NCBI RefSeq assembly: GCF_900086715.1
Contig: NZ_FLKH01000008.1
Coordinates: 124,001 to 188,000 of the forward strand
DNA length: 64,000 nucleotides
Direction of reading: 5' to 3'
Origin: Gracilibacillus timonensis
GTDB taxonomy: Bacteria; Bacillota; Bacilli; Bacillales; Amphibacillaceae
Each line of letters opens with the position of its first letter. Position 1 is the stretch's first letter. The translations under genes and the position numbers were made by a program. Of the stretch, positions 41,813-51,599 are shown piece by piece. The notes beneath the pieces are model-generated. The model saw only the letters and a list, made by a program, of their open reading frames with translations, searched no databases and was not told the DNA's origin.

Positions 41813-42709
41813 TCATGACAAAGTCTCAATAATACGATTATCATGCAATAATCCGATAAAGGTTTCCAATGCCTTCGTTTGAAAAGGGGATGGTGTAATG
41901 ATCGAAAATTTGCGAGAAAATGGTAGCCCTTTGACAGGAATAATCTCTAAATCGCCATATCGAATCTCCTTTTGAATCGCCCATTGAGAAAGCAAGCTAA
42001 TTCCCAATCCCGCTGCTACAGATTCTTTAATCGGTTGTGTACTGCTATAATGCATCAAGCGGGATGGCTGGATGTCTAACATCTCAAAAACTGTCTCTGT
42101 TGCTTCCCTCGTACCCGATCCATGTTCCCGCACAATCCACTTTTCTTGTTGCAATTCTTCTACTCCAACTGGTTTCGAACGCTTGCCTAATCGATGGCTG
42201 GGCGAGACGACAATCACCATATCATCCTCTGCAAACTCCTCGGTGATTAACTTTTGCTGGGGGAAATGACCTTCGACAATCCCAACATCCAATTGGTGAC
42301 TCTCCACCAACTCGGCAATATGTTCGGTATTGCCAATCGTGACAGTCGGATCAATATCAGGATAGGTTTCCTGCATATTGGCAATAATCCGAGGAAGAAC
42401 ATATTCGCCAAAGGTATAACTCGCACCGATGGAGAGCGGTCCATTTGCTTGGTTCATTAGATCGTCGACCAAATGTTGCATCGTGGTATACAAACCGAGG
42501 ATTTCTTTCCCATGATGATACACGATCTCCCCTGCCTTATTTAAACGGACATACTTGTTACTCCGCTCCAGTAAACGTACCCCCATACTATTTTCTAATG
42601 TACGGATGTATTGGCTAACTGCTGGCTGTGTCATATAATGCGCTGCTGCCGCCTTTGAAAAACTTTGTTTCTCGGCAACTGTTATAAAAATTTGTAAATG
42701 TTGATCCAT
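41813..42709 (-). CDS. LysR-family transcriptional regulator, CysL/YeiE-like
   Basis: 298 residues. Winged-helix domain at 1-60 (FSKAAAAHYMTQPAVSQYIRTLE), LysR substrate-binding domain after 90 (LSIGASYTFGEYVLPRI, IGNTEHIAELVESHQLDVGIVEG). The binding domain type fits CysL-like activators. It diverges from the YeiH-type gene that it probably regulates; the 124-base gap contains repeats. Confidence 0.88.
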   Translation of the reverse strand: MDQHLQIFITVAEKQSFSKAAAAHYMTQPAVSQYIRTLENSMGVRLLERSNKYVRLNKAGEIVYHHGKEILGLYTTMQHLVDDLMNQANGPLSIGASYTFGEYVLPRIIANMQETYPDIDPTVTIGNTEHIAELVESHQLDVGIVEGHFPQQKLITEEFAEDDMVIVVSPSHRLGKRSKPVGVEELQQEKWIVREHGSGTREATETVFEMLDIQPSRLMHYSSTQPIKESVAAGLGISLLSQWAIQKEIRYGDLEIIPVKGLPFSRKFSIITPSPFQTKALETFIGLLHDNRIIETLS

Positions 42710-42833
42710 TTCTCACTCCACCTCCTTTAATATCTATTCCTTTTATTATAACATTTTACTTATCGTAGTTATTATAATAAATTATTTTTCTTATGCATTA
42801 ACTTCGCTTATGCTTAAAAAAGGAGGTGTTTAG
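42710..42833. promoter_or_regulatory. Divergent LysR/YeiH promoter region
   Basis: It contains the inverted pair TTATTATAA and TTATAATAA (42753-42782) and the direct repeat CTTATGC at 42791 and 42808, plausible LysR binding sites. Strong AAAGGAGGTG precedes the plus-strand gene. Confidence 0.45.
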
Positions 42834-43853
42834 ATGACTTCATTAGCCATCAATAAACAATCCCTTATTTTTACCGGAAAATATATTGCAGGGATTGCTT
42901 TTACATTTTTGATTGCACTACTCGGCAGCTTACTGGCTATGTTCCCCGGCCTGAATCATGTCGGCCAGTTAGCCTGTGCGATTATTATTGCCGTAATCTA
43001 CCGACAAGTTTTTGGCTATCCAGATATCTTACGCAAAGGGATTACCTTTTCCACGCAAAAGCTCTTGCGTTTGGCGATTATCTTATATGGATTGAAATTG
43101 AATATAGCTACCGTATTTCATGAAGGCTGGGGGTTGCTGATTCGTGATGCGTTCGTGATTGCCTTAGCGATCGGATTAACCATGTGGCTGGCCAAGGTAT
43201 TTAAGGCAGATAAGAGTATTTCCCTTTTATTAGGGGTTGGAACCGGAGTTTGTGGCGCTGCTGCCATTGCGGCTGTTGCACCGATTGTCAAAGCGAAAGA
43301 GGAAGATACAGCCATTGGAGTCGGTATTATCGCATTAATGGGAACCATATTCGCGATTGTCTATACCATTTTGCGACCATTACTTCCATTAATCCCTGCC
43401 GATTATGGGATTTGGTCGGGTATCAGCTTGCACGAATTAGCTCATGTGGCAATCGCGGCAGAACCTGCTGGAGAAGATGCCTTGGCGATTGCCTTGTTAG
43501 CAAAACTAGGACGCGTGTTTTTACTGGTTCCGCTCTGCTTTCTGTTGATTTATATCATGAAGCGCAAAAATAACAGGCAGCAAGCAGGAAACAAGGTTGC
43601 TTTCCCTTGGTTTTTGCTTGGATTTATCCTAATGAGCATTTTCGGCAGTTACGTGCTGGGACATGCGATTCCGGTATCTTCAGATGTGATGGGCGCGACC
43701 GCCACTGCTACCACCTGGATTCTAACCGCCGCCATGGTTGGATTAGGTTTGAATGTCAGTCTCAAAGACTTACGTGCACGGGCGCTAAAGCCGTTGTTAG
43801 CCATGGGGATTACCTCAGTTGTTTTATCGATTGTTGCTTATTTTATGGTGTGA
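42834..43853 (+). CDS. YeiH-family membrane protein (UPF0324, putative sulfate exporter)
   Basis: 339 residues, ten or so membrane segments, with ILYGLKLNIATVF, LLLGVGTGVCGAAAIAAVAPIVKA and ISLHELAHVAIAAEPAGEDALA as family markers. Members such as YeiH are usually adjacent to a LysR gene, as here. The transported substrate is uncertain; sulfur compounds are proposed. Confidence 0.88.
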   Translation: MTSLAINKQSLIFTGKYIAGIAFTFLIALLGSLLAMFPGLNHVGQLACAIIIAVIYRQVFGYPDILRKGITFSTQKLLRLAIILYGLKLNIATVFHEGWGLLIRDAFVIALAIGLTMWLAKVFKADKSISLLLGVGTGVCGAAAIAAVAPIVKAKEEDTAIGVGIIALMGTIFAIVYTILRPLLPLIPADYGIWSGISLHELAHVAIAAEPAGEDALAIALLAKLGRVFLLVPLCFLLIYIMKRKNNRQQAGNKVAFPWFLLGFILMSIFGSYVLGHAIPVSSDVMGATATATTWILTAAMVGLGLNVSLKDLRARALKPLLAMGITSVVLSIVAYFMV

Positions 43854-43954
43854 AATGATGGGTACTTGTTGACGTACACAATCCAAACCCATCCCAATCA
43901 CATACATAAACCTCTTACCTATTGCTCATACTGATAGTGGGAGGTATGTCATTT

Positions 43955-44881
43955 ATGAAGCCATCATTTTTCATCGCTTATTTTATTGCATTGGTGTTAC
44001 CCATTGCCCAACCTATGGAGGAACCTGATCGCTTAACCATTACGCATCAAGGAGAAATAATCGCTACCATCGATCGTGAGAACTTCTCTTTACCTTTTAC
44101 CGGAACTCCTTTGATAAATATGGAAAAGCTTGATCGATTAGTAGAAGAATTGGATCAACAGATTTACATGGAACCAGTGAATGCTACCATTAATGACCAA
44201 GAAGAGATCGATCCAGGACAACTGGGGTACGGATTGGACAAGAAGGCATTTAAAAAACAGTTTTATGCCTATTTTATAGAAAGTAAATCTGCCACTTTGG
44301 AAGTGCCCGTGTTGGAGATTTATCCAAAGGTGGACAGTGAATTGCTCGCCAATGTTCGAATGCAAAAAATTGGCCAGTATGTCACTTATTTCAATGCAAA
44401 TAATCAAAATCGCACGCACAATATTCAACTTTCCGCAGAAGCAGTAGACAACTATGTGATCTTTCCTAACGAGATATTTTCATTTAACGAAGTAGTGGGA
44501 GAACGAACGGTCGAGCGGGGATACAAGCGTTCCACCGTCATTGTGAAAGGAGAACTGGCAGAAGATGTTGGCGGAGGAATCTGCCAAGTGTCATCCACCT
44601 TGTTTAACGCTGTTGACGGTGCGGGACTCGAAATTGTTGAACGCTATGCGCATAGCCGACGTGTCAAGTACGTTCCACCTGGACGTGATGCGACGGTAAG
44701 CTGGCACGGTCCTGATTTTCGTTTTCAAAACATGTATAATCAACCGATCCTGATTCGTTCCAAGCGTTATGAAGGAACGGTTGTGATCACTCTGCATTCA
44801 TCAGATGTGATTAATTACGATTCCCGCTCTGTTCCCAAGGCACCAACAAAAATACCAGAAGAAGAGAGCGCAGGAGATTAA
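43955..44881 (+). CDS. Secreted or membrane-attached VanW-family protein
   Basis: 308 residues with a short hydrophobic N-terminus (SFFIAYFIALVLPIAQP) and a VanW domain in the C-terminal half: VIFPNEIFSFNEVVGERT, VEDVGGGICQVSSTLFNA-like stretch and YAHSRRVKYVPPGRDATVS. The central region resembles the peptidoglycan-binding 4 part. Role in cell wall is presumed. I chose ATG 43955 because GGGAGG lies 9 bases away; upstream ATG 43946 lies immediately at the site. Confidence 0.85.
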   Translation: MKPSFFIAYFIALVLPIAQPMEEPDRLTITHQGEIIATIDRENFSLPFTGTPLINMEKLDRLVEELDQQIYMEPVNATINDQEEIDPGQLGYGLDKKAFKKQFYAYFIESKSATLEVPVLEIYPKVDSELLANVRMQKIGQYVTYFNANNQNRTHNIQLSAEAVDNYVIFPNEIFSFNEVVGERTVERGYKRSTVIVKGELAEDVGGGICQVSSTLFNAVDGAGLEIVERYAHSRRVKYVPPGRDATVSWHGPDFRFQNMYNQPILIRSKRYEGTVVITLHSSDVINYDSRSVPKAPTKIPEEESAGD

Positions 44882-44994
44882 ACGGAAAGAAATAAGAGAC
44901 GATGCCTTTTTGTAAAATAATACATTTTATCTCTAGCGGCCAACCTTACACATCAAAATTCAGCGATGGTTTCTCACTTATCAACTTCTTTAAG

Positions 44995-45036
44995 AAAAAA
45001 CATATCTTCTACAAATAGGCAGAAGATATGTTTTTG
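44995..45036. terminator. Bidirectional terminator
   Basis: AAAAAACATATCTTCT and AGAAGATATGTTTTTG are exact inverted arms (44995-45010 and 45021-45036) between convergent genes. Confidence 0.88.
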
Positions 45037-45043
45037 CGGTCAT

Positions 45044-46057
45044 TTATTCTTCATCCGCCACCTTCACCAGCTGTTTCCCAATATTCTCACCAGTAAATAA
45101 CCCTAAAAAGGCATCAGGTATGTCACGAAAACCTTCGTGAATCGTTTCTTCAAACTTCAACTCTCCCTTGGCAACAGCCTCCCCTAGTACTTGATAAGCC
45201 TCATCGTAATGTGCTGCAAAGTCGCCGACAAGCAAGCCTTGCATTTTCACCCGAGACTTCACCAAAAATCGCTGTACTCGCAAGCCAATATCCTGTTCGT
45301 CTTCCTTTAGGTTGTAGGAAGAAATAGATCCACATACCGGCACACGTGCGAACACATTTAACAACGGCCAAACCGCATCAGAAATCTCACCGCCGACGTT
45401 TTCATAATAGACATCAATTCCATCTGGACAAGTCTCTTGTAACTGGTCGCTTACATTTCCCTTTTTATATTCCACGGCTGCATCATAGCCCAAAGTCTCC
45501 GTAATATAGCGTGCTTTTTTCTCTGATCCTACAATGCCAACCACCCGCGCTCCAGCTCTTTTGGCCAATTGCCCAGCGATTTGTCCAACGGCTCCAGCGG
45601 CTCCTGAGACAACAACGGTTTCGCCCTGTTTCGGTTCACCGATATGCATCATCCCAAAATAGGCTGTCAATGCCGGCATTCCTAGTACACTTAATGCACT
45701 GCTGGGGCTTAAGCCTTTTGTATCGACTTGACGAACCTGATCTCCTGATACCACATTGTACTCTTGAAAATCCAGCGCACCTGTGACCAAATCTCCCACC
45801 TTCAGCTGATCACTATTGGATTTGGTCACTTGTCCAACGACCCCACCTGCCAACGGTTCACCTACCTCAAATGATGCCGCATAGGATGGGGCATCTGACA
45901 TTCTTCCACGCATATAAGGATCGACGGAAACGTATAGTGTTTTTACCAATACCTCGTTCTCGCCTGGCTCTCCCACTTCCACTGTCTGAAATTGAAAGGT
46001 ATCTTCGTTTGGCAGTCCATTTGGTCGATCACGTAATATCAATTGCTCTTGTTTCAT
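45044..46057 (-). CDS. NADP-dependent oxidoreductase, MDR family
   Basis: 337 residues of the leukotriene-B4-dehydrogenase/CurA-type group. Catalytic-type N-terminus with SVDPYMRGRMSD near 45, cofactor loop VSGAAGAVGQIAGQLAKRAG near 150 and YYENVGGEISDAV near 225. No zinc-binding residues are seen, as expected. It reduces alpha,beta-double bonds of ketones or enals with NADPH. Start ATG 46057 after AAGGAGG. Confidence 0.9.
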   Translation of the reverse strand: MKQEQLILRDRPNGLPNEDTFQFQTVEVGEPGENEVLVKTLYVSVDPYMRGRMSDAPSYAASFEVGEPLAGGVVGQVTKSNSDQLKVGDLVTGALDFQEYNVVSGDQVRQVDTKGLSPSSALSVLGMPALTAYFGMMHIGEPKQGETVVVSGAAGAVGQIAGQLAKRAGARVVGIVGSEKKARYITETLGYDAAVEYKKGNVSDQLQETCPDGIDVYYENVGGEISDAVWPLLNVFARVPVCGSISSYNLKEDEQDIGLRVQRFLVKSRVKMQGLLVGDFAAHYDEAYQVLGEAVAKGELKFEETIHEGFRDIPDAFLGLFTGENIGKQLVKVADEE

Positions 46058-46183
46058 CACACAGTCCTCCTTGATAGCTGATTAGTATATGCTTCTATTT
46101 AGTTGTTCCTCATGGTTTCTATGGATAAACATGACTGTACAAAAAAAGAATATTCGCTTTTTTATGTTTAGTTAAGTTCATTT

Positions 46184-46999
46184 TTAAACCAATTCATATC
46201 TCTCAAACGCCTTCCATAACCCATCTGCATCGACATGATTGGTGACATAATCAGCCGCTGCTTTTAAATTAGGTTGAGCATTCCCCATCGCTATCCCTAC
46301 TTGGCAATACTCAATCATTTGCTTATCACTGGCCGCATCACCAAAGGCAAAAGTATGCTCCTTGCCGACCTGTAAATGATTCAATAATTGGTCAACGGCA
46401 TGTACCTTATCCGATCCCAAAATGGCAAACTCGCCAAATTCCGGTTTTTCTCCGGTTGCTGACCACGTGTCTACTTTCAAATGATCACCAAACGTAGCTT
46501 TTGCTTCCGCCAGTTTATCAGGATGCAAACAAAAGCTGATTTTCGCTACATCATCCCGATACAAGTCTCCTCCGTAAATCATGTCGGGATAAATGGCTTG
46601 AAGCCGTTCTTGATTCTCTTTAGAAGCTTCTCCCCATAACTTCTCCGTCGTCTTTTCTAAAAAGTGCTCACAGGCAAACAAGCCATTCTTACTTTCTAAA
46701 TAAAAGGCTATCCCTTGCTCCTGCATCCAATCGACGGTTTTGATCACATCTTGCTTTTCCATCATCAAATCTTGCAGCACTTCACCATTGTCTTCGATAT
46801 ACATCCCATTGCCACCAATCATGCCATCCAACCCAATATCCCATAGATGGCTGTACACCTCTGCCTTACTACGACCCGTGCTAAGGTAAACCTTATTCCC
46901 CTTTTTTCTTGTCGCTTGTACTGCTTCCATAGCAGACACTGGAATCTGGGTTTCATAGTTGACCAAGGTACCATCAATATCTAAAAAAATCACTTTCAT
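46184..46999 (-). CDS. Cof-type HAD-IIB phosphatase
   Basis: 271 residues. Motif I VIFLDIDGTLV at residue 3, motif II LSTGRS near 39, and motifs III/IV with FAFGDAASDKQMIEY near 218. Cof-type enzymes dephosphorylate sugar phosphates or cofactors. It lies 9 bases after rarA and is probably co-transcribed. Confidence 0.9.
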   Translation of the reverse strand: MKVIFLDIDGTLVNYETQIPVSAMEAVQATRKKGNKVYLSTGRSKAEVYSHLWDIGLDGMIGGNGMYIEDNGEVLQDLMMEKQDVIKTVDWMQEQGIAFYLESKNGLFACEHFLEKTTEKLWGEASKENQERLQAIYPDMIYGGDLYRDDVAKISFCLHPDKLAEAKATFGDHLKVDTWSATGEKPEFGEFAILGSDKVHAVDQLLNHLQVGKEHTFAFGDAASDKQMIEYCQVGIAMGNAQPNLKAAADYVTNHVDADGLWKAFERYELV

Positions 47000-47008
47000 A
47001 TTATCCTC

Positions 47009-48346
47009 CTAGTCTCTGTCTTTATTATCATACTCTTGATGCCATGCTTTGATATAATCCAGTCTTTCTTTGAATTTTTTCTCATGTCCTTGATCGGTTG
47101 GCAGGTAATATTCCCGTCCCTCTAAGGAAGGCGGCATCGTTTTCATCGTCGTTAATTTCTCTTCTTGTTGATGGGAATACTGATAATCCTTACCATAGTC
47201 CAGTTCCTTCATTAAATTGGTCGGCGCGTTCCTGATTTGTAATGGCACTGGTTCATTAATCGATTCCTTCACATCTTTCCTTGCTTGCAAACGTGCAGTA
47301 TAGACGGCATTAGATTTCGGTGCTAAGGACAAATAAATCACCGCTTCTGTTAAATGAACATCACATTCCGGCATACCAATAAAACGGCACGCCTGAAAAA
47401 CATCCGTTGTGATACTTAAGGCACGGGCATCGGCAAGTCCGATATCCTCACTGGCAAAACGTAGCAGCCTTCTAGCAATATAGATAGGATCTTCCCCCGA
47501 TTCCAACATTCGCGACAGCCAATAAATCGCCGCGTCCACATCACTATTTCGCATCGATTTATGCAAGGCAGAAATAATATTATAATGTTCCTCTCCATTT
47601 TTATCATAAAGAAGGGAGGTTCTGGTGATTAATTGTTGCAACTGATCTTCAGTGATAGCAATTCCCTCTGCTGTCTCCTCACTATTTAACACCGCCATTT
47701 CTAATGTATTTAAGGCACTTCTTGCATCCCCATTTGCAAATTTCGCAATAGCGGTTAAAGCTTGTTTCGTAATATCGATCTTTTTATCCCCGAAACCATC
47801 AGGATGAGCAATCGCCGTTTTCAAAAGATTGACAATGTCTTCGGTTTCCAATAGTTTTAAGACAAACACCTTACTCCTAGACAACAGGGCGGCATTCACT
47901 TCAAAGGATGGATTTTCCGTGGTCGCCCCGATTAAAATGATACTACCGTTCTCGACATAAGGGAGAAAGGCATCCTGCTGCGCTTTGTTAAACCGATGGA
48001 TCTCATCGATAAAAATAATCGTCTTTTCGCCAAAATCGCGTCTGGATTCGGCTTCCTTCATCATTTGTTTAATCTCTTTTATTCCACTATTTACCGCTGA
48101 CAGGTTAATAAATGTGGACTCGGTCTTTCGCGCAATAATCTCCGCCAAGGTTGTTTTGCCTACCCCAGGTGGTCCCCAGAAAATCAAGGAAGACACTTGA
48201 TCGTTTTCAATGATATCCCGCAGTACTTTACCTGATCCTAGCAAGTGCTGCTGCCCGACAAATTCATCCAACGCTTTCGGACGGATTCGGCTAGCAAGCG
48301 GAGTGCTTTTTTTATTATCTTCTGAGAAAAGAGACTCCTGTTTCAT
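47009..48346 (-). CDS. rarA: Replication-associated recombination protein RarA/MgsA
   Basis: 445 residues of the AAA+ clamp-loader type. Walker A WGPPGVGKTTLAE near 55, Walker B IIFIDEIHRFNKAQQD near 105, sensor-1 GATTENPSFE near 135; the C-terminal half (SEDIGLADARAL, YHNIISALHKSMRNSDVDAAIYW-like) forms the tetramerisation domain. It acts at stalled replication forks. Start ATG 48346 (or 48349) with AGAGGTG. Followed by the HAD gene. Confidence 0.95.
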   Translation of the reverse strand: MKQESLFSEDNKKSTPLASRIRPKALDEFVGQQHLLGSGKVLRDIIENDQVSSLIFWGPPGVGKTTLAEIIARKTESTFINLSAVNSGIKEIKQMMKEAESRRDFGEKTIIFIDEIHRFNKAQQDAFLPYVENGSIILIGATTENPSFEVNAALLSRSKVFVLKLLETEDIVNLLKTAIAHPDGFGDKKIDITKQALTAIAKFANGDARSALNTLEMAVLNSEETAEGIAITEDQLQQLITRTSLLYDKNGEEHYNIISALHKSMRNSDVDAAIYWLSRMLESGEDPIYIARRLLRFASEDIGLADARALSITTDVFQACRFIGMPECDVHLTEAVIYLSLAPKSNAVYTARLQARKDVKESINEPVPLQIRNAPTNLMKELDYGKDYQYSHQQEEKLTTMKTMPPSLEGREYYLPTDQGHEKKFKERLDYIKAWHQEYDNKDRD

Positions 48347-48533
48347 CATGGGTCACCTCTTTGCATGAGAATTTTATGATAACTCCATTGTATCAAACGT
48401 ATGTTTGTTTTGCATCTAATTAAATTGTTCAAAGTATTTGCCATGTGAAAATAACGGCCTTTTTTTCGAGTCTGACTCTTATTTTTGATCGTCATATCCC
48501 TATGTCCAACACCTCTCTCTATTGTATCGGAAC

Positions 48534-48580
48534 AAAAAACGAATCCATTTTGCACCACTTAAGTGCAAAATAGATTCGTT
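48534..48580 (-). terminator. Terminator of the zinc-island operon
   Basis: AACGAATCTATTTTGCAC and its inverted copy GTGCAAAATGGATTCGTT on the minus strand are followed by TTTTTTGTTCC. It ends the transcript of the last COG0523 gene. Confidence 0.9.
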
Positions 48581-48596
48581 AGGGGGGAGATATTCT

Positions 48597-49778
48597 CTAT
48601 GTCATCGCAAATGCAGGTAATGAATCCACAAAAGCAGAGGCAGGTTTGTCCGCTTCTTCCTCTGTCACTAGGCAATCATTTAATGAAGCAATAATCTGAT
48701 TTTTATCCATTTCACGGCCTATACAAACAAGTTCCGTAATGCGGTCACCGGCTGCTTCATCCCAATTATCAAACAGACCTGGATCATCTGCCTTTAATGC
48801 CGCTTGCTCCTCTTCGGAATAGCTTGCCAGCCATCTTCCAGCACCTTCTAAAGTCAGCATCGACCCGGCCTGTGATAAAAAGCCGGCCACATCATTTCTG
48901 GTGACTAACCAAAAGAAACCTTTCGCCCGAAGAATTTCATCTGGCCAATTCTCCAGCCATTCCTGAAATCGTCCAGGATGGAATGGCCTTCTACTTCGAT
49001 AGACAAAGGAGCTAATCCCATACTCTTCGGTCTCTGGTACGTGTTCTTGATTTAACTCTTTGATCCAGCCAGCCCCGTGACTTGCCTCTTCCAAATCAAA
49101 TTGACCGGTATGCAGCACTTGTAAAGGATCTATTTGACCAAATGTAGTGGGAATAATCTTTGCCTCTGGATTTAGCTTATAAAGTAAATCTTTTAATTCT
49201 TCCATCTCCTCACTCGACAGCTTATCTACTTTGTTTAACACAATCACATTGGCAAATTCGATTTGATCGACTAGTAAATCGACAATCCCCCGCTCATCAT
49301 CATCCGATACATGTAATTCCCGGTCCAGCAGCAAATCCTCTGAGCGATAATCTTGCCAAAACTGCTGGCCATTGACTAATGTTACCATCGTATCCAGTTG
49401 GAAAAGGGCTTGTAAATCTATTCCTAATTCTTCATCGGCATAGACGAAACTCTGAGCGACCGGGATTGGTTCTGAGACACCGCTTGATTCAATCAAGACA
49501 TAATCGATATCCTGCTTCGCCAGTTTTTCCAATTCGACGATTAAGTCTTCTCGCAAGGTACAGCAGATACAGCCGTTAGTCATCTCTACCATATTTTCCT
49601 CGGTGCGGATCAAACTACCTTCCTTCACCAACCTGGCATCGATGTTGATTTCGCTCATATCATTGACAATAACGGCTATTTTCTGTCCATGTTGTTCGGT
49701 AAGCAGGTGGTTAAGCATGGATGTCTTGCCCGCGCCTAGAAACCCACTCAAAACGGTTACTGGAATTCTTTTGTTCAT
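48597..49778 (-). CDS. COG0523/CobW-type metal GTPase 1, YciC-like
   Basis: 393 residues. Walker A GFLGAGKTSMLNHLL near residue 12, the metal-binding CxCC motif in [12 protein letters not shown] near 70, switch ESSGVSEPIPVAQ, and base recognition NKVDKLSS near 182. The C-terminal CobW_C domain follows after 250 (YGISSFVYRSRRPFHPGRF). Such GTPases are zinc metallochaperones under Zur control (YciC/ZagA in B. subtilis). It is the last gene in the operon and starts four bases after the dcd stop. It is about 60 percent similar by eye to COG0523 protein 2. Confidence 0.92.
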   Translation of the reverse strand: MNKRIPVTVLSGFLGAGKTSMLNHLLTEQHGQKIAVIVNDMSEINIDARLVKEGSLIRTEENMVEMTNGCICCTLREDLIVELEKLAKQDIDYVLIESSGVSEPIPVAQSFVYADEELGIDLQALFQLDTMVTLVNGQQFWQDYRSEDLLLDRELHVSDDDERGIVDLLVDQIEFANVIVLNKVDKLSSEEMEELKDLLYKLNPEAKIIPTTFGQIDPLQVLHTGQFDLEEASHGAGWIKELNQEHVPETEEYGISSFVYRSRRPFHPGRFQEWLENWPDEILRAKGFFWLVTRNDVAGFLSQAGSMLTLEGAGRWLASYSEEEQAALKADDPGLFDNWDEAAGDRITELVCIGREMDKNQIIASLNDCLVTEEEADKPASAFVDSLPAFAMT

Positions 49779-49781
49779 CAA

Positions 49782-50330
49782 TTATTCTTCCTTTCTTTCC
49801 TGATCCTTATAGACACGGCTCGGGGTCGCTCCTTCTTGAAACAAATACTTTCCGCTATATCCTTCTGTCGGCTGATCGACTTGTGCGATGACCAGCTGAC
49901 AAATACGCATGCCCACCTGTAATTGCACAGGCACGCGATTCGCATTAAACAGTTCCAAGGTAATCTGCCCAGCAAAGCCTGGATCAATCCAGCCAGCATT
50001 TTGGATAAACACGCCTAATCTGCCGACTGAACTTCTGCCTTCTACAAAGGCGGTTAAATGATTAGGCAGCTTCACTTCCTCCAGTGTTGTGCCCAGTAAA
50101 AAGGTTTGCGGAGGAATTGTAATAAACCCCTCCTCCGATACTTGTATTTCCTTATACTTCGCTGGCTTGTCTACCGACAAAAACGGGGTAGAGATATCAT
50201 CCACGATGACGAAATGTTCCCCCAGACGCAAGTCAATAGAAGCCGGCTGGATGCTTAATTGCTGAAAAGGGGCAATCGTCATTTGTTTGTCCTGTATCAA
50301 TTGCTCAATCGTCTGTCCAGATAAAATCAA
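49782..50330 (-). CDS. dcd: dCTP deaminase Dcd
   Basis: 182 residues. Shows [10 protein letters not shown] at the N-terminus, the conserved core [13 protein letters not shown] near 36, and the active-site region [30 protein letters not shown] near 115-145 with the catalytic Glu in the latter part. Dcd hydrolyses dCTP to dUTP and needs no zinc, unlike dCMP and cytidine deaminases. TTG at 50328-50330, with AGGAGGG upstream. It lies between two COG0523 genes, 16 bases after one and four before the other; this suggests a zinc-sparing role (inference). Confidence 0.93.
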   Translation of the reverse strand: MILSGQTIEQLIQDKQMTIAPFQQLSIQPASIDLRLGEHFVIVDDISTPFLSVDKPAKYKEIQVSEEGFITIPPQTFLLGTTLEEVKLPNHLTAFVEGRSSVGRLGVFIQNAGWIDPGFAGQITLELFNANRVPVQLQVGMRICQLVIAQVDQPTEGYSGKYLFQEGATPSRVYKDQERKEE

Positions 50331-50346
50331 TGGGTTTCCCTCCTGA

Positions 50347-51537
50347 TTATGAAAGTCGCCAAGGGAATGGGTTTCTAAACTTGGACCAGTCTTCATCCAT
50401 TTCAGATTCACTCAAAAGGCAATGCTCCAGATCATTTGTTATTTGGTCAACATCCAAATCCATACCTATAAACACGATCTTAGTATGACGATCACCATAT
50501 TTTGGATCCCACAATGCTTTCACTTCCGGATTTTGACTTAAAATTTGTTTTTGTTTTTCTTTTGGTAAGCTGGCTACCCAATAAGCTAAAGGCTCCAATT
50601 CCACAGAAGGACCAGCTTGAGATATTAATAGGGCGACATCATTATGAGTAGCACACCAGATTACCCCTTTCATTCGAACTATTTCTTGAGGCAGGTTCTG
50701 GTACCAGCTCATCAATCGTTCGGTGTGGAATGGTAACCTAGAAGTATAAACAAAGGATCCAATTCCATATTCTTCTGTTTCAGGAGTATGGTTCTCGACT
50801 CTTGCATTTAGTTCTTTTAACCAACCTGCTGATTCACTTGCTTTTTCAAAATCAAACAACTTGGTATTTAGTATTTCCTTTGGATCGATGTTACTGTGTT
50901 GAGTACGAATAATTTTCGCTTCTGGTTGTAGTTTGCGAATAACTTGTTCCAGTTTCTGCAAGTCTTCTTCTGCTACTAAATCAGTTTTATTCAGTATCAA
51001 CACATTACAGAATTCAATCTGATCGATTAATAAATCGGCAATATTCCGCGTATCCTCATCGGCTACTGCTTGTTTTCTACTTAACAAGGAATCACCGGAA
51101 CCAAAGTCATGCCAAAAACGATTGGCATCAACCACTGTTACCATCGTATCTAGTTCACAATATTTGGTTAAGTCAATCCCCATCGTATCATCAATATACG
51201 AAAAAGTCTGCGCAACAGGCACAGGTTCACTAATACCTGATGATTCAATCAAAATATAATCGACGTCACCTTTTTGGACGAGCTTTTCAACTTCTACTAA
51301 TAAGTCCTCGCGTAAGGTACAACAAATACAACCATTGGACATTTCTACCAGCTTTTCTTCTGTACGCGAGAATCCACCTTGCGTTTGGATTAACTCACTA
51401 TCAATGTTTACCTCGCTCATGTCATTAACGATAACCGCTACCTTTAAACCTTCACGATTATGTAAGACATGATTTAATAACGTTGTTTTACCTGCGCCCA
51501 AGTATCCACTTAGTACAGTAACAGGAATTTTCTTCAT
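50347..51537 (-). CDS. COG0523/CobW-type metal GTPase 2, YciC-like
   Basis: 396 residues, related to GTPase 1. Walker [16 protein letters not shown] near residue 11, [19 protein letters not shown] near 70, [15 protein letters not shown] near 100, NKTDLV near 180, then a CobW_C domain ([15 protein letters not shown]). AAGGAGG precedes the ATG. In Gram-positive Zur regulons such duplicates are common. It follows the FeoB-like gene after 62 bases. Confidence 0.92.
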   Translation of the reverse strand: MKKIPVTVLSGYLGAGKTTLLNHVLHNREGLKVAVIVNDMSEVNIDSELIQTQGGFSRTEEKLVEMSNGCICCTLREDLLVEVEKLVQKGDVDYILIESSGISEPVPVAQTFSYIDDTMGIDLTKYCELDTMVTVVDANRFWHDFGSGDSLLSRKQAVADEDTRNIADLLIDQIEFCNVLILNKTDLVAEEDLQKLEQVIRKLQPEAKIIRTQHSNIDPKEILNTKLFDFEKASESAGWLKELNARVENHTPETEEYGIGSFVYTSRLPFHTERLMSWYQNLPQEIVRMKGVIWCATHNDVALLISQAGPSVELEPLAYWVASLPKEKQKQILSQNPEVKALWDPKYGDRHTKIVFIGMDLDVDQITNDLEHCLLSESEMDEDWSKFRNPFPWRLS

Positions 51538-51599
51538 TTATTCGTCCTCCTTTATATTTATGGGCTGCTTTGGACCAATGAAAACCCAGATCTACTACC

